Below are positions 1-7,168 of a DNA stretch of 20,704 nt, piece after piece. This DNA is from Holophagaceae bacterium UBA692. Its GTDB lineage: Bacteria; Acidobacteriota; Holophagae; Holophagales; Holophagaceae. Numbering within the stretch: position 1 is the first letter of the stretch; each line of letters starts with the position of its first letter. The position numbers were made by a program, and so were the translations under genes. The notes under the pieces were generated by a model. The model did not search any database. It was not told the DNA's origin and worked only from the letters and a program-made list of their open reading frames with translations. The stretch covers positions 1 to 20,704 of the forward strand of contig DBMS01000169.1 in NCBI GenBank assembly GCA_002297665.1, in the 5' to 3' direction.

Positions 1-238
1 TAACAATCTCCAGGGGCTGAACCACCCCGAGCCCACCAATCCCAAGCACGGGCGCCAGCGACCGGATCGCCTCTGCCTTGGCATTGGGTGCCAGGTGGCC
101 ATAGTGCTTCTGAACCATCCGAATATCCGAATGGCCGAGCTGCTCGGCAACGAAAGCCGGTGGCACCCCGCGGTTGACCAGCCCGGACGCATAGGTGTGG
201 CGGAGTTGCTTGTATTCAGGTTCCGCCAGGGCGGGCGC
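1..238 (-). pseudogene. Tyrosine recombinase (phage-type integrase), C-terminal catalytic fragment
   Basis: Reading the minus strand from about 238 to the window edge gives an open frame with the end of a tyrosine recombinase catalytic domain. It has the box II Arg in KQLRHTYASGL, the LGHSDIRMVQ segment with the conserved His, and the nucleophilic Tyr in KHYGHLAP. Family members are normally 300-400 residues with an SAM-like core-binding domain and a first catalytic Arg upstream. None of that is present here: upstream of about 240 the strand is occupied by the DUF2786-like gene in another frame, and I see no convincing start codon. The first His of the usual HxLRH motif is Lys. The 3' end lies outside the window. 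I read it as an integrase truncated at its 5' side, a leftover of a mobile element, and not a working enzyme. The family call is firm; the pseudogene status is inferred. Confidence 0.62.
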
Positions 239-278
239 GTTGCTGAGGGCCTTGGAAGAGGGCCTCCGGGGGCGAGGC

Positions 279-695
279 CTACCGCGGCTCGGGATCCTCG
301 GCGTCCTTGAACACCTCCTCGCGGATGATCCGCGCCGTGGCCTCGTCAAGGTACTCCCTCAACGCATCTGCCAGTTGCTCGTATTCGGGCCAGAGGAGGT
401 CGTCCACGAAGCTTGGCACCACCGTCAGCATCACGGTGGTGCGCCGCTGTCCGTGGCGGCGGTACGGCTTCAATCCGTAGCGGCGGCAGAGGGCCAGGAA
501 GAGCCGCACGTGCCAGCCGTCCCCGAGCGTGAACTTCATTTCCACCGGCTGCTCCCGGGCCTCAAAGGCCTTGAGCTTCTCCTTGATCCGATCCCGGGCC
601 GCCATGGCGGCCTGGCGCTCGCCATGGGTGGAGGCGCCGGCGAACAACGCCTCGATCTTGCGGAGCTTCTCCTTCAGTTCCTGCTCGGTCGTCAT
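279..695 (-). CDS. DUF2786-like conserved hypothetical protein
   Basis: This 138-residue protein begins MTTEQELKEKLRKIEALFAG. The N-terminal helix with the KIEALF motif, followed by a GERQAAMAARDRI segment, resembles the start of DUF2786 proteins (KIRKLLALA followed by an Ala-rich helix). The second half (about 50-130) is a mixed alpha/beta segment with LFLALCRRYGLKPYRR and a helical tail ending in IIREEVF. The function of the family is unknown to me; relatives occur in phage-like and plasmid contexts. I chose ATG at 695; an in-frame GTG at 704 adds three residues. A GGTGG stretch five bases upstream is the only ribosome-binding candidate. The gene ends about 40 nt before the integrase fragment on the same strand, which suits an element remnant. 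There is no Cys-rich or HTH signature. Confidence 0.7.
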   Translation of the reverse strand: MTTEQELKEKLRKIEALFAGASTHGERQAAMAARDRIKEKLKAFEAREQPVEMKFTLGDGWHVRLFLALCRRYGLKPYRRHGQRRTTVMLTVVPSFVDDLLWPEYEQLADALREYLDEATARIIREEVFKDAEDPEPR

Positions 696-1006
696 CGGGG
701 CCACCGCCCACGCATAATCCTGGAGGCCAAGCGGCAGGCCTCATCCTGCGGGATCGCGCCAAATCCGGTCCCTCCTCCCTTTTGCACCCGCCGGCAAAGC
801 GAATTCTCGAATTTCAACACAGACCTCCCCCCTGCACCATCGTACCGCCTATGGACCCGGCTGCGGCACAATCGCCCGCCCGTCATCCCGGAGGATGAGC
901 GGGGCCGGGCCTTCTCCGGGGATGTCCTGATCTCGGTCGACGCCTGCGCCATCGAGAAGTACTCCCTTCCCGGGAACCTCGCTCATGCTTGTCACCATCC
1001 GAAGGC

Positions 1007-1810
1007 ATGGAGAACGCCGTTGTTTCAAACGAATGCCTGAAAGGCCCCCAAGGCAGGTTATTCATCCATCGGAGCGGCACGGAGGGTTCTCCCGTCCTCT
1101 TCGTCCACGGGAACGGGGGCCGGGGTTCCCAGTGGAAGGGGTCAATGACGTTCCTGGCCGACCGGCAGCACCAGGCGGCCGCCTTGGATCTGAGGGGCAT
1201 GGGCGCATCGGACCCCCCTTCGAACGGGGACTACTCGGTCGGGGGCTTTGCCGACGACGTGGCCGCGGCTGCCGACCATTTGCGCCTCGACCGGTTCTTT
1301 CTTGTCGGGCACAGCCTCGGTGCTTCCGTCGCCGCGTGTTTCGCGGGGCGGTACCCCCGGAGCGTCCTCGGCCTCGTCCTGGTGGATTTCGGTGGCGACC
1401 TGCGCGATGACAGCCCAGAGGATCTCGCGTTCCTTGTGGATGGGCTTGCGCCCGCCCATTTCAAGCGGTTCTCGGAAGAGGCCATGGCGACCTGCCTGAA
1501 GGAGGCTGAGCCCGCGGTGGTCGCCCAGGTCCTCGCCGACCTGGAGGCCACCCCCAGAACCCATTTTGCCGGTGCGGTGTTCGGCCTGCTGGACTTCGAC
1601 CCGGTCGCCGTCCTCACCCAAAGCCGGGTGAGGGCGCTGCATGTGTACTCCCCATGCCTGGAAGCCATGAAGCTTGAGCCTATCCACAGACGCGTCCGGG
1701 GCATGGAATCCATGTGCATCGCGAAGTGCAGCCACTGGGTTCACCTCGACCAGCCTGAACGCTTCAACCAGGCGCTTCTTCAATTCATCGAATCCATCCG
1801 GCGCACCTGA
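1007..1810 (+). CDS. Alpha/beta-hydrolase fold protein
   Basis: A 267-residue single-domain hydrolase. The core shows the oxyanion-hole motif VLFVHGNGG (about residues 31-38), the DLRGMGASD segment after strand 4, the nucleophile elbow GHSLGAS with Ser103, and the C-terminal catalytic His243 in KCSHWVHLDQPERF. The acid is probably one of the Asp residues in LLDFDPVAVL or a later residue. There is no signal peptide, so it should be cytoplasmic. Esterase, lipase-like or haloalkane-dehalogenase-like activity are all possible and the substrate cannot be read from sequence. The start is uncertain: ATG at 1007 is used here, and an in-frame TTG at 989 would add six residues; neither has a good Shine-Dalgarno. 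Its stop is 21 nt before the next gene on the same strand, so the two may be cotranscribed. Confidence 0.85.
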   Translation: MENAVVSNECLKGPQGRLFIHRSGTEGSPVLFVHGNGGRGSQWKGSMTFLADRQHQAAALDLRGMGASDPPSNGDYSVGGFADDVAAAADHLRLDRFFLVGHSLGASVAACFAGRYPRSVLGLVLVDFGGDLRDDSPEDLAFLVDGLAPAHFKRFSEEAMATCLKEAEPAVVAQVLADLEATPRTHFAGAVFGLLDFDPVAVLTQSRVRALHVYSPCLEAMKLEPIHRRVRGMESMCIAKCSHWVHLDQPERFNQALLQFIESIRRT

Positions 1811-1831
1811 TCGCCGCATCCGGATAATGAC

Positions 1832-2323
1832 ATGCGTTGCATCTTCCTCCTCGCCGAATCCGAGAAGATCGATGAAATCCAGGCCCTTCGCCAAGGCTTG
1901 GATCCACTGGCTTCGAAGGTTCCGCCTCACATCACGGTGGTCTTTCCGTTCAATCGGCCCATACGCCTTCGGGACTTGGAAGCGCTGCTCCCCTCGGTCG
2001 GTCCCTGGTTGCCCATCCAATTCGCCCTCGGTCCACCGACGACGATGGGAAATTCGATGGTCTTTACACTAACCCAAGGAAGGCGGGAGATCGTCTCCTT
2101 GCACGAACACCTGCACGCATGCTTGCCCGCCGACCTACGCCCCATCAGTCCCTTCCTTCCCCACCTCACCTTCGGCCGAGACAGCAAGGACCTGAAAACC
2201 AGGGACCACCTGGCGCAAGCCCGGAACCTGCTGCCGTTCTATGGCATGGCCCGAAAGCTTGTGTTGGAGAGGATTGGCGACAATAACGAGTCGATTGTCG
2301 AAATCGAAATTTCCAACGACTGA
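1832..2323 (+). CDS. 2H phosphoesterase superfamily protein (2'-5' RNA ligase / LigT-like)
   Basis: This 163-residue protein carries the two HxTx motifs that define the 2H superfamily: HITV at residues 33-36 (in PPHITVVFPF) and HLTF at 111-114 (in FLPHLTFGR). They are about 78 residues apart, as in LigT/CPDase folds where the two His sit face to face in a bilobed active site. Such enzymes hydrolyse or ligate 2',3'-cyclic phosphates or 2'-5' phosphodiester linkages in RNA or small nucleotides; which applies here is unknown. The length is a little under the usual 180 for LigT. ATG at 1832 follows the hydrolase stop by 21 nt. The next gene, tyrS, is 108 nt downstream; a link to tRNA metabolism is tempting but unsupported. 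Confidence 0.85.
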   Translation: MRCIFLLAESEKIDEIQALRQGLDPLASKVPPHITVVFPFNRPIRLRDLEALLPSVGPWLPIQFALGPPTTMGNSMVFTLTQGRREIVSLHEHLHACLPADLRPISPFLPHLTFGRDSKDLKTRDHLAQARNLLPFYGMARKLVLERIGDNNESIVEIEISND

Positions 2324-2431
2324 ATCATGGCTGACACCCACCAGAATCGACTTACAAATCACCCGGAATGATGGAAGGGTGTCCCCCTTCATGAGGGTGC
2401 GCGTGCACGAAGTGGACTCCCCGGGGCGACG

Positions 2432-3718
2432 ATGAAGGACATTTTTGCTGAATTGGCTTGGCGAGGCCTTCTGAATCAGAGAACCGACGATGGGCATCTA
2501 GCGGAGTGGTTTATGGAAAAGCCGAGGACCCTCTATGTGGGCTTCGATCCCACGGCGGACAGCCTGCACGTGGGACACCTCCTGGCGGTGATGCTACTGC
2601 GCCGTTTCCAGCAGGCCGGTCACCGCCCCATCGCCCTGGTAGGGGGCGCCACCGGAATGATCGGCGATCCCAGCGGCAAAAGCGCGGAACGCAACCTCCT
2701 TTCGGTGGATACCCTCAGGGCCAACGTTGCGGCCATTGAAAAGCAACTCATGCGTTTCCTGGATTTCGACAGTGGTCCCAACGCGGCCATGTTGGTGAAC
2801 AACCACGACTGGATGGGACCTTTCGGCTTCCTGGAATTCCTGCGGAACGTGGGGAAGTATTTCCCAGTCAACCTCATGCTGGGCAAGGACTCGGTGAGAT
2901 CTCGCATGGAGCGCTCCGACAGTGGTCTCAGCTACACGGAGTTCAGCTACATGCTTCTCCAGGCCTACGACTTCGTCCACCTGTACGACGCCTACGGTTG
3001 CGAGATCCAGGCAGGGGGCAGCGACCAGTGGGGCAACATCACCGCCGGTATCGATCTGGCCCGACGCATGCGCTCGGTTCAATTGCACGGGCTAACCTGC
3101 CCGCTTCTCACCAGAAGCGATGGGGCCAAGATGGGCAAGACCGAGCAGGGCGCCCTCTGGCTTGCCCCGGAGAAGACCAGCCCCTATCGCTTCTACCAGT
3201 ACTGGATCAACCTCGCAGATTCGGACGTAGGCAAGTGCCTGCGCTACCTCACAGACCTGACGCAGGTCGAAATCGGGGAACTCGAAGCGGTCCACGCCGC
3301 GGCCCCAGAACGCCGCGAGGCGCAGAAGCGACTCGGATCGGAGTTGACCCGGAAGGTCCACGGTGAGGAGGGCCTCGCGTCCGCCATTCGAGCTACCGCC
3401 GCTCTGTTTGGCGCTGAGGTCACGGACCTCACCGACGCCGAAATCGACGAGGCCTTTGCGGACGCCCCCAACCGGGAGTTGCCCTACGAAAGGTTGGGCG
3501 GTCCGGGCCTGCCCCTGACACAGGCTCTGGTGGAGGCAGGTCTCGCCAGGAGCAAGTCGGAGGCCCGGCGAACCATCACTCAGGGCGGCGTCTACATAAA
3601 CAACCGCCGCGCGGAGGATCCTGACCTTCGGCTCGGTCCCTCCGCACTCGCCGGTGAAACAGTCATCGTCCTACGAACGGGGAAAAAGAATTACTCACTC
3701 CTGAAATTCCGGTCCTGA
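2432..3718 (+). CDS. tyrS: Tyrosyl-tRNA synthetase (class I, S4-domain type)
   Basis: This 428-residue enzyme activates tyrosine with ATP and charges tRNA-Tyr in the cytoplasm. The class I signatures are present: HVGH (46-49) for HIGH, with the preceding YVGFDPTADSLHVGH characteristic of TyrRS; GGATGMIGDPSGKSAER (71-87); the Tyr/Gln/Asp pocket segment GGSDQWGNI (195-203); and KMGKT (233-237), the usual TyrRS version of KMSKS. The last 70 or so residues form an S4 RNA-binding domain (LTQALVEAGLARSKSEARR followed by GGVYINNRR). Length and domain order are normal for bacterial TyrS. The ATG at 2432 has a GGGG stretch upstream but no strong Shine-Dalgarno. No T-box or leader structure is visible in the preceding 108 nt. 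This is the most confident call in the window. Confidence 0.97.
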   Translation: MKDIFAELAWRGLLNQRTDDGHLAEWFMEKPRTLYVGFDPTADSLHVGHLLAVMLLRRFQQAGHRPIALVGGATGMIGDPSGKSAERNLLSVDTLRANVAAIEKQLMRFLDFDSGPNAAMLVNNHDWMGPFGFLEFLRNVGKYFPVNLMLGKDSVRSRMERSDSGLSYTEFSYMLLQAYDFVHLYDAYGCEIQAGGSDQWGNITAGIDLARRMRSVQLHGLTCPLLTRSDGAKMGKTEQGALWLAPEKTSPYRFYQYWINLADSDVGKCLRYLTDLTQVEIGELEAVHAAAPERREAQKRLGSELTRKVHGEEGLASAIRATAALFGAEVTDLTDAEIDEAFADAPNRELPYERLGGPGLPLTQALVEAGLARSKSEARRTITQGGVYINNRRAEDPDLRLGPSALAGETVIVLRTGKKNYSLLKFRS

Positions 3719-3893
3719 ACGGTCCTTTGCCCAAGCCGGGAAAATGCGTCAACGAATGAGCGACAGTACCCCGGTTCGAGCCCGACCTCGGCGGTCCTGA
3801 CGCGTCGCGTTGGCGGCTCCTGTTTCGCACTCGATGCACAGGGGGAATTTTTGACCCGCAGAACCTTCATCGAGAAGGCCTTCTCCAAGTCAT

Positions 3894-4835
3894 TCAAGCC
3901 CTGGGCAGGTTTGGGGGAGGCGCCAGGATGCCCCACCTCCCCAGCCGCACCTCTGCCCATGCGCGCCACCCGCCCGGAACCACTACCCCGGCCTCCATGT
4001 GCCGGGCTCCATGGACGATCGTGAGGTCGGGAAGGTGGGATGCGATGGCCTTCACCCCTTCAAGGGGCGTGATGTCATCCGAATCCCCAGCCAGCAGCGC
4101 GATGGGGGTCCTGAGATGGCGGGAAGCCATCAGGGGCGAAACGTCGGCGGGGCGGAAATGCGCCAACCTACCCGCCCTCGCCAGGGCAAGGTGTTCCCCA
4201 GGCCGGAGAAGCCATTCAGCCGTCCCCAGGGTGCCCCGCACATGGTTCCGACCTGCTTCCAGGAGGGATTCGAATGGGGATTCCAGCAGAGCGCCTCCCA
4301 GAGGACCTTCCCCTTCCAGCCGTTCCAGGGCCATGAGCGCCACTCCGGCACCCTGGCTGGTCCCCACCAGGACGATCCTGTTCCTGGGGAATCCCTTGGC
4401 CGCCAGATGGCGGACCACCGCCGCCGCATCCTCCCGTTCCCATCCGCCCAGGGTGGAAGGCGTCTCCGGAGCCACGTCGCGGTTGCGGAAGGTGAAGACC
4501 ACCGCATCCAGCTCCGGGAGGTCCTTGAGCCGGGAAACTCCACCCCAGGCGTCGTCCCCGAACCCGTGCAGGAGTACCGCGATACCCAGGGAGGCGGGTC
4601 GGTGCAATCGCCAGACCGTGACCGGCCGGCCCTCGCCCCCGGGTAGGGTCTCCTGGGTCCAGACGCATCCAGGCGGGCAAAACCTCGTTCGGATCTCACT
4701 CCGTTCAGCCTCGGTCCGGGTGGGAAGTGGCGCATTCAGCAGCATCGGCGGAAGGATGAACCAGCCCGCAAGGAGGTTGAGGAGGATGAGCACCCCTGTG
4801 ACCGACATCCCGAGGGAGAGCAGGAAACGTTTCAT
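3894..4835 (-). CDS. Membrane-anchored alpha/beta hydrolase
   Basis: From the Met of MKRFLLSLGM this protein has 313 residues. An N-terminal hydrophobic segment (about 4-33) can act as a membrane anchor or uncleaved signal, placing the catalytic domain outside the cytoplasm. The hydrolase core shows HGFGDD (90-95) as the oxyanion region, the nucleophile elbow GTSQGAG with Ser160, an acid in AGDSDDITP (about 251-255) and His279 in VHGARHMEAG. This resembles BAAT/dienelactone-hydrolase-like lipases and esterases of the FrsA/YfhR kind (serine aminopeptidase S33 relatives). The frame extends upstream to 4976, but the extra 47 residues are Gly/Pro/Arg-rich and precede the clear signal segment, so the start at 4835 is preferred. 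It converges on tyrS across a 175-nt gap. The substrate is unknown. Confidence 0.82.
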   Translation of the reverse strand: MKRFLLSLGMSVTGVLILLNLLAGWFILPPMLLNAPLPTRTEAERSEIRTRFCPPGCVWTQETLPGGEGRPVTVWRLHRPASLGIAVLLHGFGDDAWGGVSRLKDLPELDAVVFTFRNRDVAPETPSTLGGWEREDAAAVVRHLAAKGFPRNRIVLVGTSQGAGVALMALERLEGEGPLGGALLESPFESLLEAGRNHVRGTLGTAEWLLRPGEHLALARAGRLAHFRPADVSPLMASRHLRTPIALLAGDSDDITPLEGVKAIASHLPDLTIVHGARHMEAGVVVPGGWRAWAEVRLGRWGILAPPPNLPRA

Positions 4836-5030
4836 GCCCCAGGTTACGGGTGGCCCCAAGGCCTGCCTTAGCCGGGGTTTCCCCCATGCCGGAAGAAAGC
4901 CATGTGCGCACGGGCCGAAGCCCTCGCGCCCAGGGACGCAGGCCACCCCTGGAACCTGATTCTTGTCGCGGCCCATGGAAAGGCCTCCGGAAACCCGGGA
5001 TCATGGGTGCCACCTCCAGGGCACCCAGCC

Positions 5031-5720
5031 TCATGACCCGCCGGATCTCCTTCCTTCCGCCGTGAAGCCACGGTGAAGGAGAAGCGCCATGCCGAGCAGC
5101 AGGACCAGGCAGGCCTGGGTCTCCGGCGCTTCCCACAGGATGTCCACGAACCGGGCCAGGAAAATGAGCACCGGGCCTAGGACGGCACTGGAAGCGGGGT
5201 CGGTCTCGGCGAGGTGGTCGACCCACTGCCTTGCCCGGTCCCGCAGGCGGACCCGGCGGGCGGGTGGCGAGACCGTGACCTGGCATGCGTTCGCGCCTTC
5301 GCATACGGAGAGTTCGGGGGGCACGGGACCCTTTGGGATCCACGCCGCATTCACCATCAGGGGCTTCCACTCCGGCGCGGTATTCCAGGCCCCATCACCG
5401 CAGACGGCGAGGTGCACGATCAGCTTCACCTGGCCCCTCAGGCCTTCGCCGCGAACGGGGATGCGCACATCCCCCCAATAGACGGGCTCACCTTCGTCGT
5501 TGAACGCGCTTTCCCGTGGGAGGGGCCCCACGGAGAGGGAGCCGGGTCCAAGCTCAAGGGCCACATCGATGGCTTCCTTCCTGAGCTGAAGCCCGCGCGG
5601 AACGGAAATCACGACGGCTCCATGGTCGAACCCAAGGCCCACCCGGGGACCCTGGGCGAAGGCCGGAAACATCATCAACAGGAGCCATCCCAGTCGTTTG
5701 AATATTTTCAAGGTTCCCAT
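5031..5720 (-). CDS. Secreted, C-terminally membrane-anchored protein; possible DsbD-alpha-like domain
   Basis: This 229-residue protein has an N-terminal signal peptide (about 1-23, ending AFAQ), a predicted beta-rich domain (about 27-150), an Arg-rich linker (153-165) and one or two hydrophobic helices near the C-terminus (about 179-195 and 202-216). The segment EPVYWGDVRIPVRGEGLRGQ leading into LIVHLAVCGDG loosely recalls the DsbD N-terminal domain, where a strand enters a redox Cys. The four Cys are at about 107, 140, 146 and 204. The match is weak and the canonical second DsbD-alpha Cys spacing is not seen, so a generic anchored beta-sandwich is an equally fair reading. The gene is divergent from the TlpA-like gene at 5956 across a 235-nt gap. 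The start at 5720 is chosen because it begins the signal peptide; a Met 15 codons upstream is less likely. Confidence 0.6.
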   Translation of the reverse strand: MGTLKIFKRLGWLLLMMFPAFAQGPRVGLGFDHGAVVISVPRGLQLRKEAIDVALELGPGSLSVGPLPRESAFNDEGEPVYWGDVRIPVRGEGLRGQVKLIVHLAVCGDGAWNTAPEWKPLMVNAAWIPKGPVPPELSVCEGANACQVTVSPPARRVRLRDRARQWVDHLAETDPASSAVLGPVLIFLARFVDILWEAPETQACLVLLLGMALLLHRGFTAEGRRSGGS

Positions 5721-5955
5721 CCTGAAAGGTTCTGGGGTCACCCAGTCGATTAAGCTACTTCCCAATAAACAAACGGCTTATGCACCAGTTGAGGTCTTGG
5801 GGACTGCACCAGTGGGCCCCAGGCTGGCCCTGGCCCATGGGTTGCCTGGCCGGGCCCGGCTGGCGCATCGCGCAGGTGGTGCAGGCCGGGTCCTTCAAAC
5901 TGGAGCCGTCGACGCCCCCGCGAAGACCCAAGAATGGGACATACGAGGAGAGCCC

Positions 5956-7095
5956 ATGAACCCATTCACCCCCAACGTCTTCAAGGTTGTCGCGGCCTGC
6001 GTCCTCGCGCTTCCTTCCCCAGCCTTCGGCCAGAGCCCCACCCTGCAGTTCGGTTCCCCGGCGCCCGCGCTCCAGGTGAAGTGGGTGAAGGGCCAGCCGG
6101 TCGAAGCTTTCGACAAGGACATCGTCTATGTCATCGAATTCTGGGCGACCTGGTGCAGCCCCTGCCGCGCCGCCATGCCCCACCTTTCGGAGATGTCCCG
6201 CGCCTACGCCGGGAAGGTGGTCTTCATCGGGGTGAACGTTTTCGAGAAGGGGGCCAAGGACGCGCCCTACGAGTCCAACTACGCTTCCGTCAAGAAGTTC
6301 GTCGACCGGGTGGGCAAGGAGATGGATTACCGGGTCGCCATGGACACCAACGGCACTCCCATGGCGAAGAACTGGATGAGCGCCGCGGGCCAGGACGGCA
6401 TTCCGGCCTCCTTCATCGTCAAGGACGGCCGGGTCGTGTGGATCGGCCACCCCAATGCCCTGGGCAAGGTCATCGAGGATGTCCTCAAGGGCACCTATGA
6501 CATGGCCGCGGCCGGCCAGGCGCGGAAGAACGAATCCGCGGGCATGCAGGTCACGTTCAAGTATCTGGACGAACTGGAAAAGAACCTGGACGCGGCCATC
6601 GCGGCCAAGGATTACGAAAAGGTCCTCGCCCTGCTGAAGGGGGACGACGCCCGCATCAGCCCCGACTACCGGTTCCTGTTCCGGCTCACGAAGTTCACGA
6701 CCCTTCTGAAGTTCGACGTGCCCAAGGCCGTGGCCTACGCCCGGGAGGAGACCGTGAAGTTCCCGGGCAGCGGTCCCCAGCTGGCCTCCCTGGTCCTCAT
6801 GGACGGCAAACCCCTTCCCGCGGAGGCCTATCGCTTCTGCCTGGAACAGCTCGAAATCTTCAACAAGCAGCCCGGCCACCCCATCACCGTCACCCTGCAC
6901 CTGGCGGCCCAATGCAAGGCGGGCCTGTCCGATTTCGCCGGAGCCGCGGAAACGGAGCGGGAGGCCATCAAGGCTGCCAAGACCGCCATCGCCATCGGCG
7001 AGCAGAAGGGGATCGTCACGGCTGCAACCGTCAAGGAGTACGAAGCCAAACTCGCGGAGTACGCCGCGCGCGTCCAGGCTTCGGCCGGCCACTAG
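5956..7095 (+). CDS. Secreted TlpA/ResA-like thioredoxin protein with long C-terminal helical domain (paralogue 1)
   Basis: A 379-residue exported redoxin. A signal peptide (about 1-25, ending PAFG) leads into a TlpA-like thioredoxin fold (about 28-180) with the active site FWATWCSPC (Cys67 and Cys70) and the cis-Pro loop DGIPASF (Pro150). The remaining 200 residues are mostly helical, rich in Ala and Lys, with a TPR-like look (LDELEKNLDAAIAAKDYEKV and later repeats). Classical TlpA/ResA proteins are 150-200 residues, so the C-terminal domain is an addition. It should act in the periplasm as a thiol:disulfide reductase, partner unknown. The start at 5956 has GAGGAG about five bases upstream and begins the signal peptide; an upstream open stretch is ignored. 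It is convergent with the receptor operon, and its two closest local relatives are genes 1 and 2 of that operon. Confidence 0.88.
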   Translation: MNPFTPNVFKVVAACVLALPSPAFGQSPTLQFGSPAPALQVKWVKGQPVEAFDKDIVYVIEFWATWCSPCRAAMPHLSEMSRAYAGKVVFIGVNVFEKGAKDAPYESNYASVKKFVDRVGKEMDYRVAMDTNGTPMAKNWMSAAGQDGIPASFIVKDGRVVWIGHPNALGKVIEDVLKGTYDMAAAGQARKNESAGMQVTFKYLDELEKNLDAAIAAKDYEKVLALLKGDDARISPDYRFLFRLTKFTTLLKFDVPKAVAYAREETVKFPGSGPQLASLVLMDGKPLPAEAYRFCLEQLEIFNKQPGHPITVTLHLAAQCKAGLSDFAGAAETEREAIKAAKTAIAIGEQKGIVTAATVKEYEAKLAEYAARVQASAGH

Positions 7096-7115
7096 CTGCA
7101 GGTCCTCTAGCCGGC

Positions 7116-7148
7116 AAAAAAAAGCGCCCCGGAATTTCCGGGGCGCTT
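7116..7148 (-). terminator. Intrinsic terminator shared by convergent genes
   Basis: A perfect 12-bp inverted repeat (arms 7122-7133 and 7137-7148, sequence AAGCGCCCCGGA and its complement) with a 3-nt loop sits between the stop at 7095 on the plus strand and the receptor stop at 7169 on the minus strand. Eight A residues at 7116-7123 become a U-run after the hairpin on minus-strand transcripts, so it is a textbook Rho-independent terminator for the receptor operon. On the plus strand the hairpin is followed by CTCCGTTCC, only a weak U-tract, so it may also end or stabilise the 5956 gene transcript. Confidence 0.92.
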
Positions 7149-7168
7149 CTCCGTTCCACGGCCTCCGT

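Noticed and set aside
692..952. Minus-strand frame of 86 codons whose TGA overlaps the DUF2786-like ATG by ATGA
   Set aside because: The overlap looks like translational coupling, but the product is Arg/Gly/Pro-rich with no recognisable domain and no clear start; left as possible only.
195..1040. Long plus-strand frame over the first kilobase
   Set aside because: It is antisense to the DUF2786-like gene and integrase fragment and its product is low-complexity, as expected of a GC-rich shadow frame.
3719..3893. A GGTTCGAGCCC stretch at about 3773 resembling a tRNA T-loop
   Set aside because: The surrounding bases do not form a full T-stem, anticodon arm or paired acceptor stem on either strand, so no tRNA is called.
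4705..5370. Minus-strand frame of 221 codons spanning the gap between the two minus-strand genes, with an ATGA overlap at the 5031 stop
   Set aside because: The product is Arg/Pro/Gly-rich without hydrophobic core pattern and overlaps two better supported genes in another frame.
5781..5813. Two copies of TGCACCAGT 24 nt apart before the 5956 gene, with another copy at 12700-12708
   Set aside because: A fourth copy lies inside the map gene, and 9-12 base matches of this kind are expected by chance in 20 kb; not enough for a regulatory motif.
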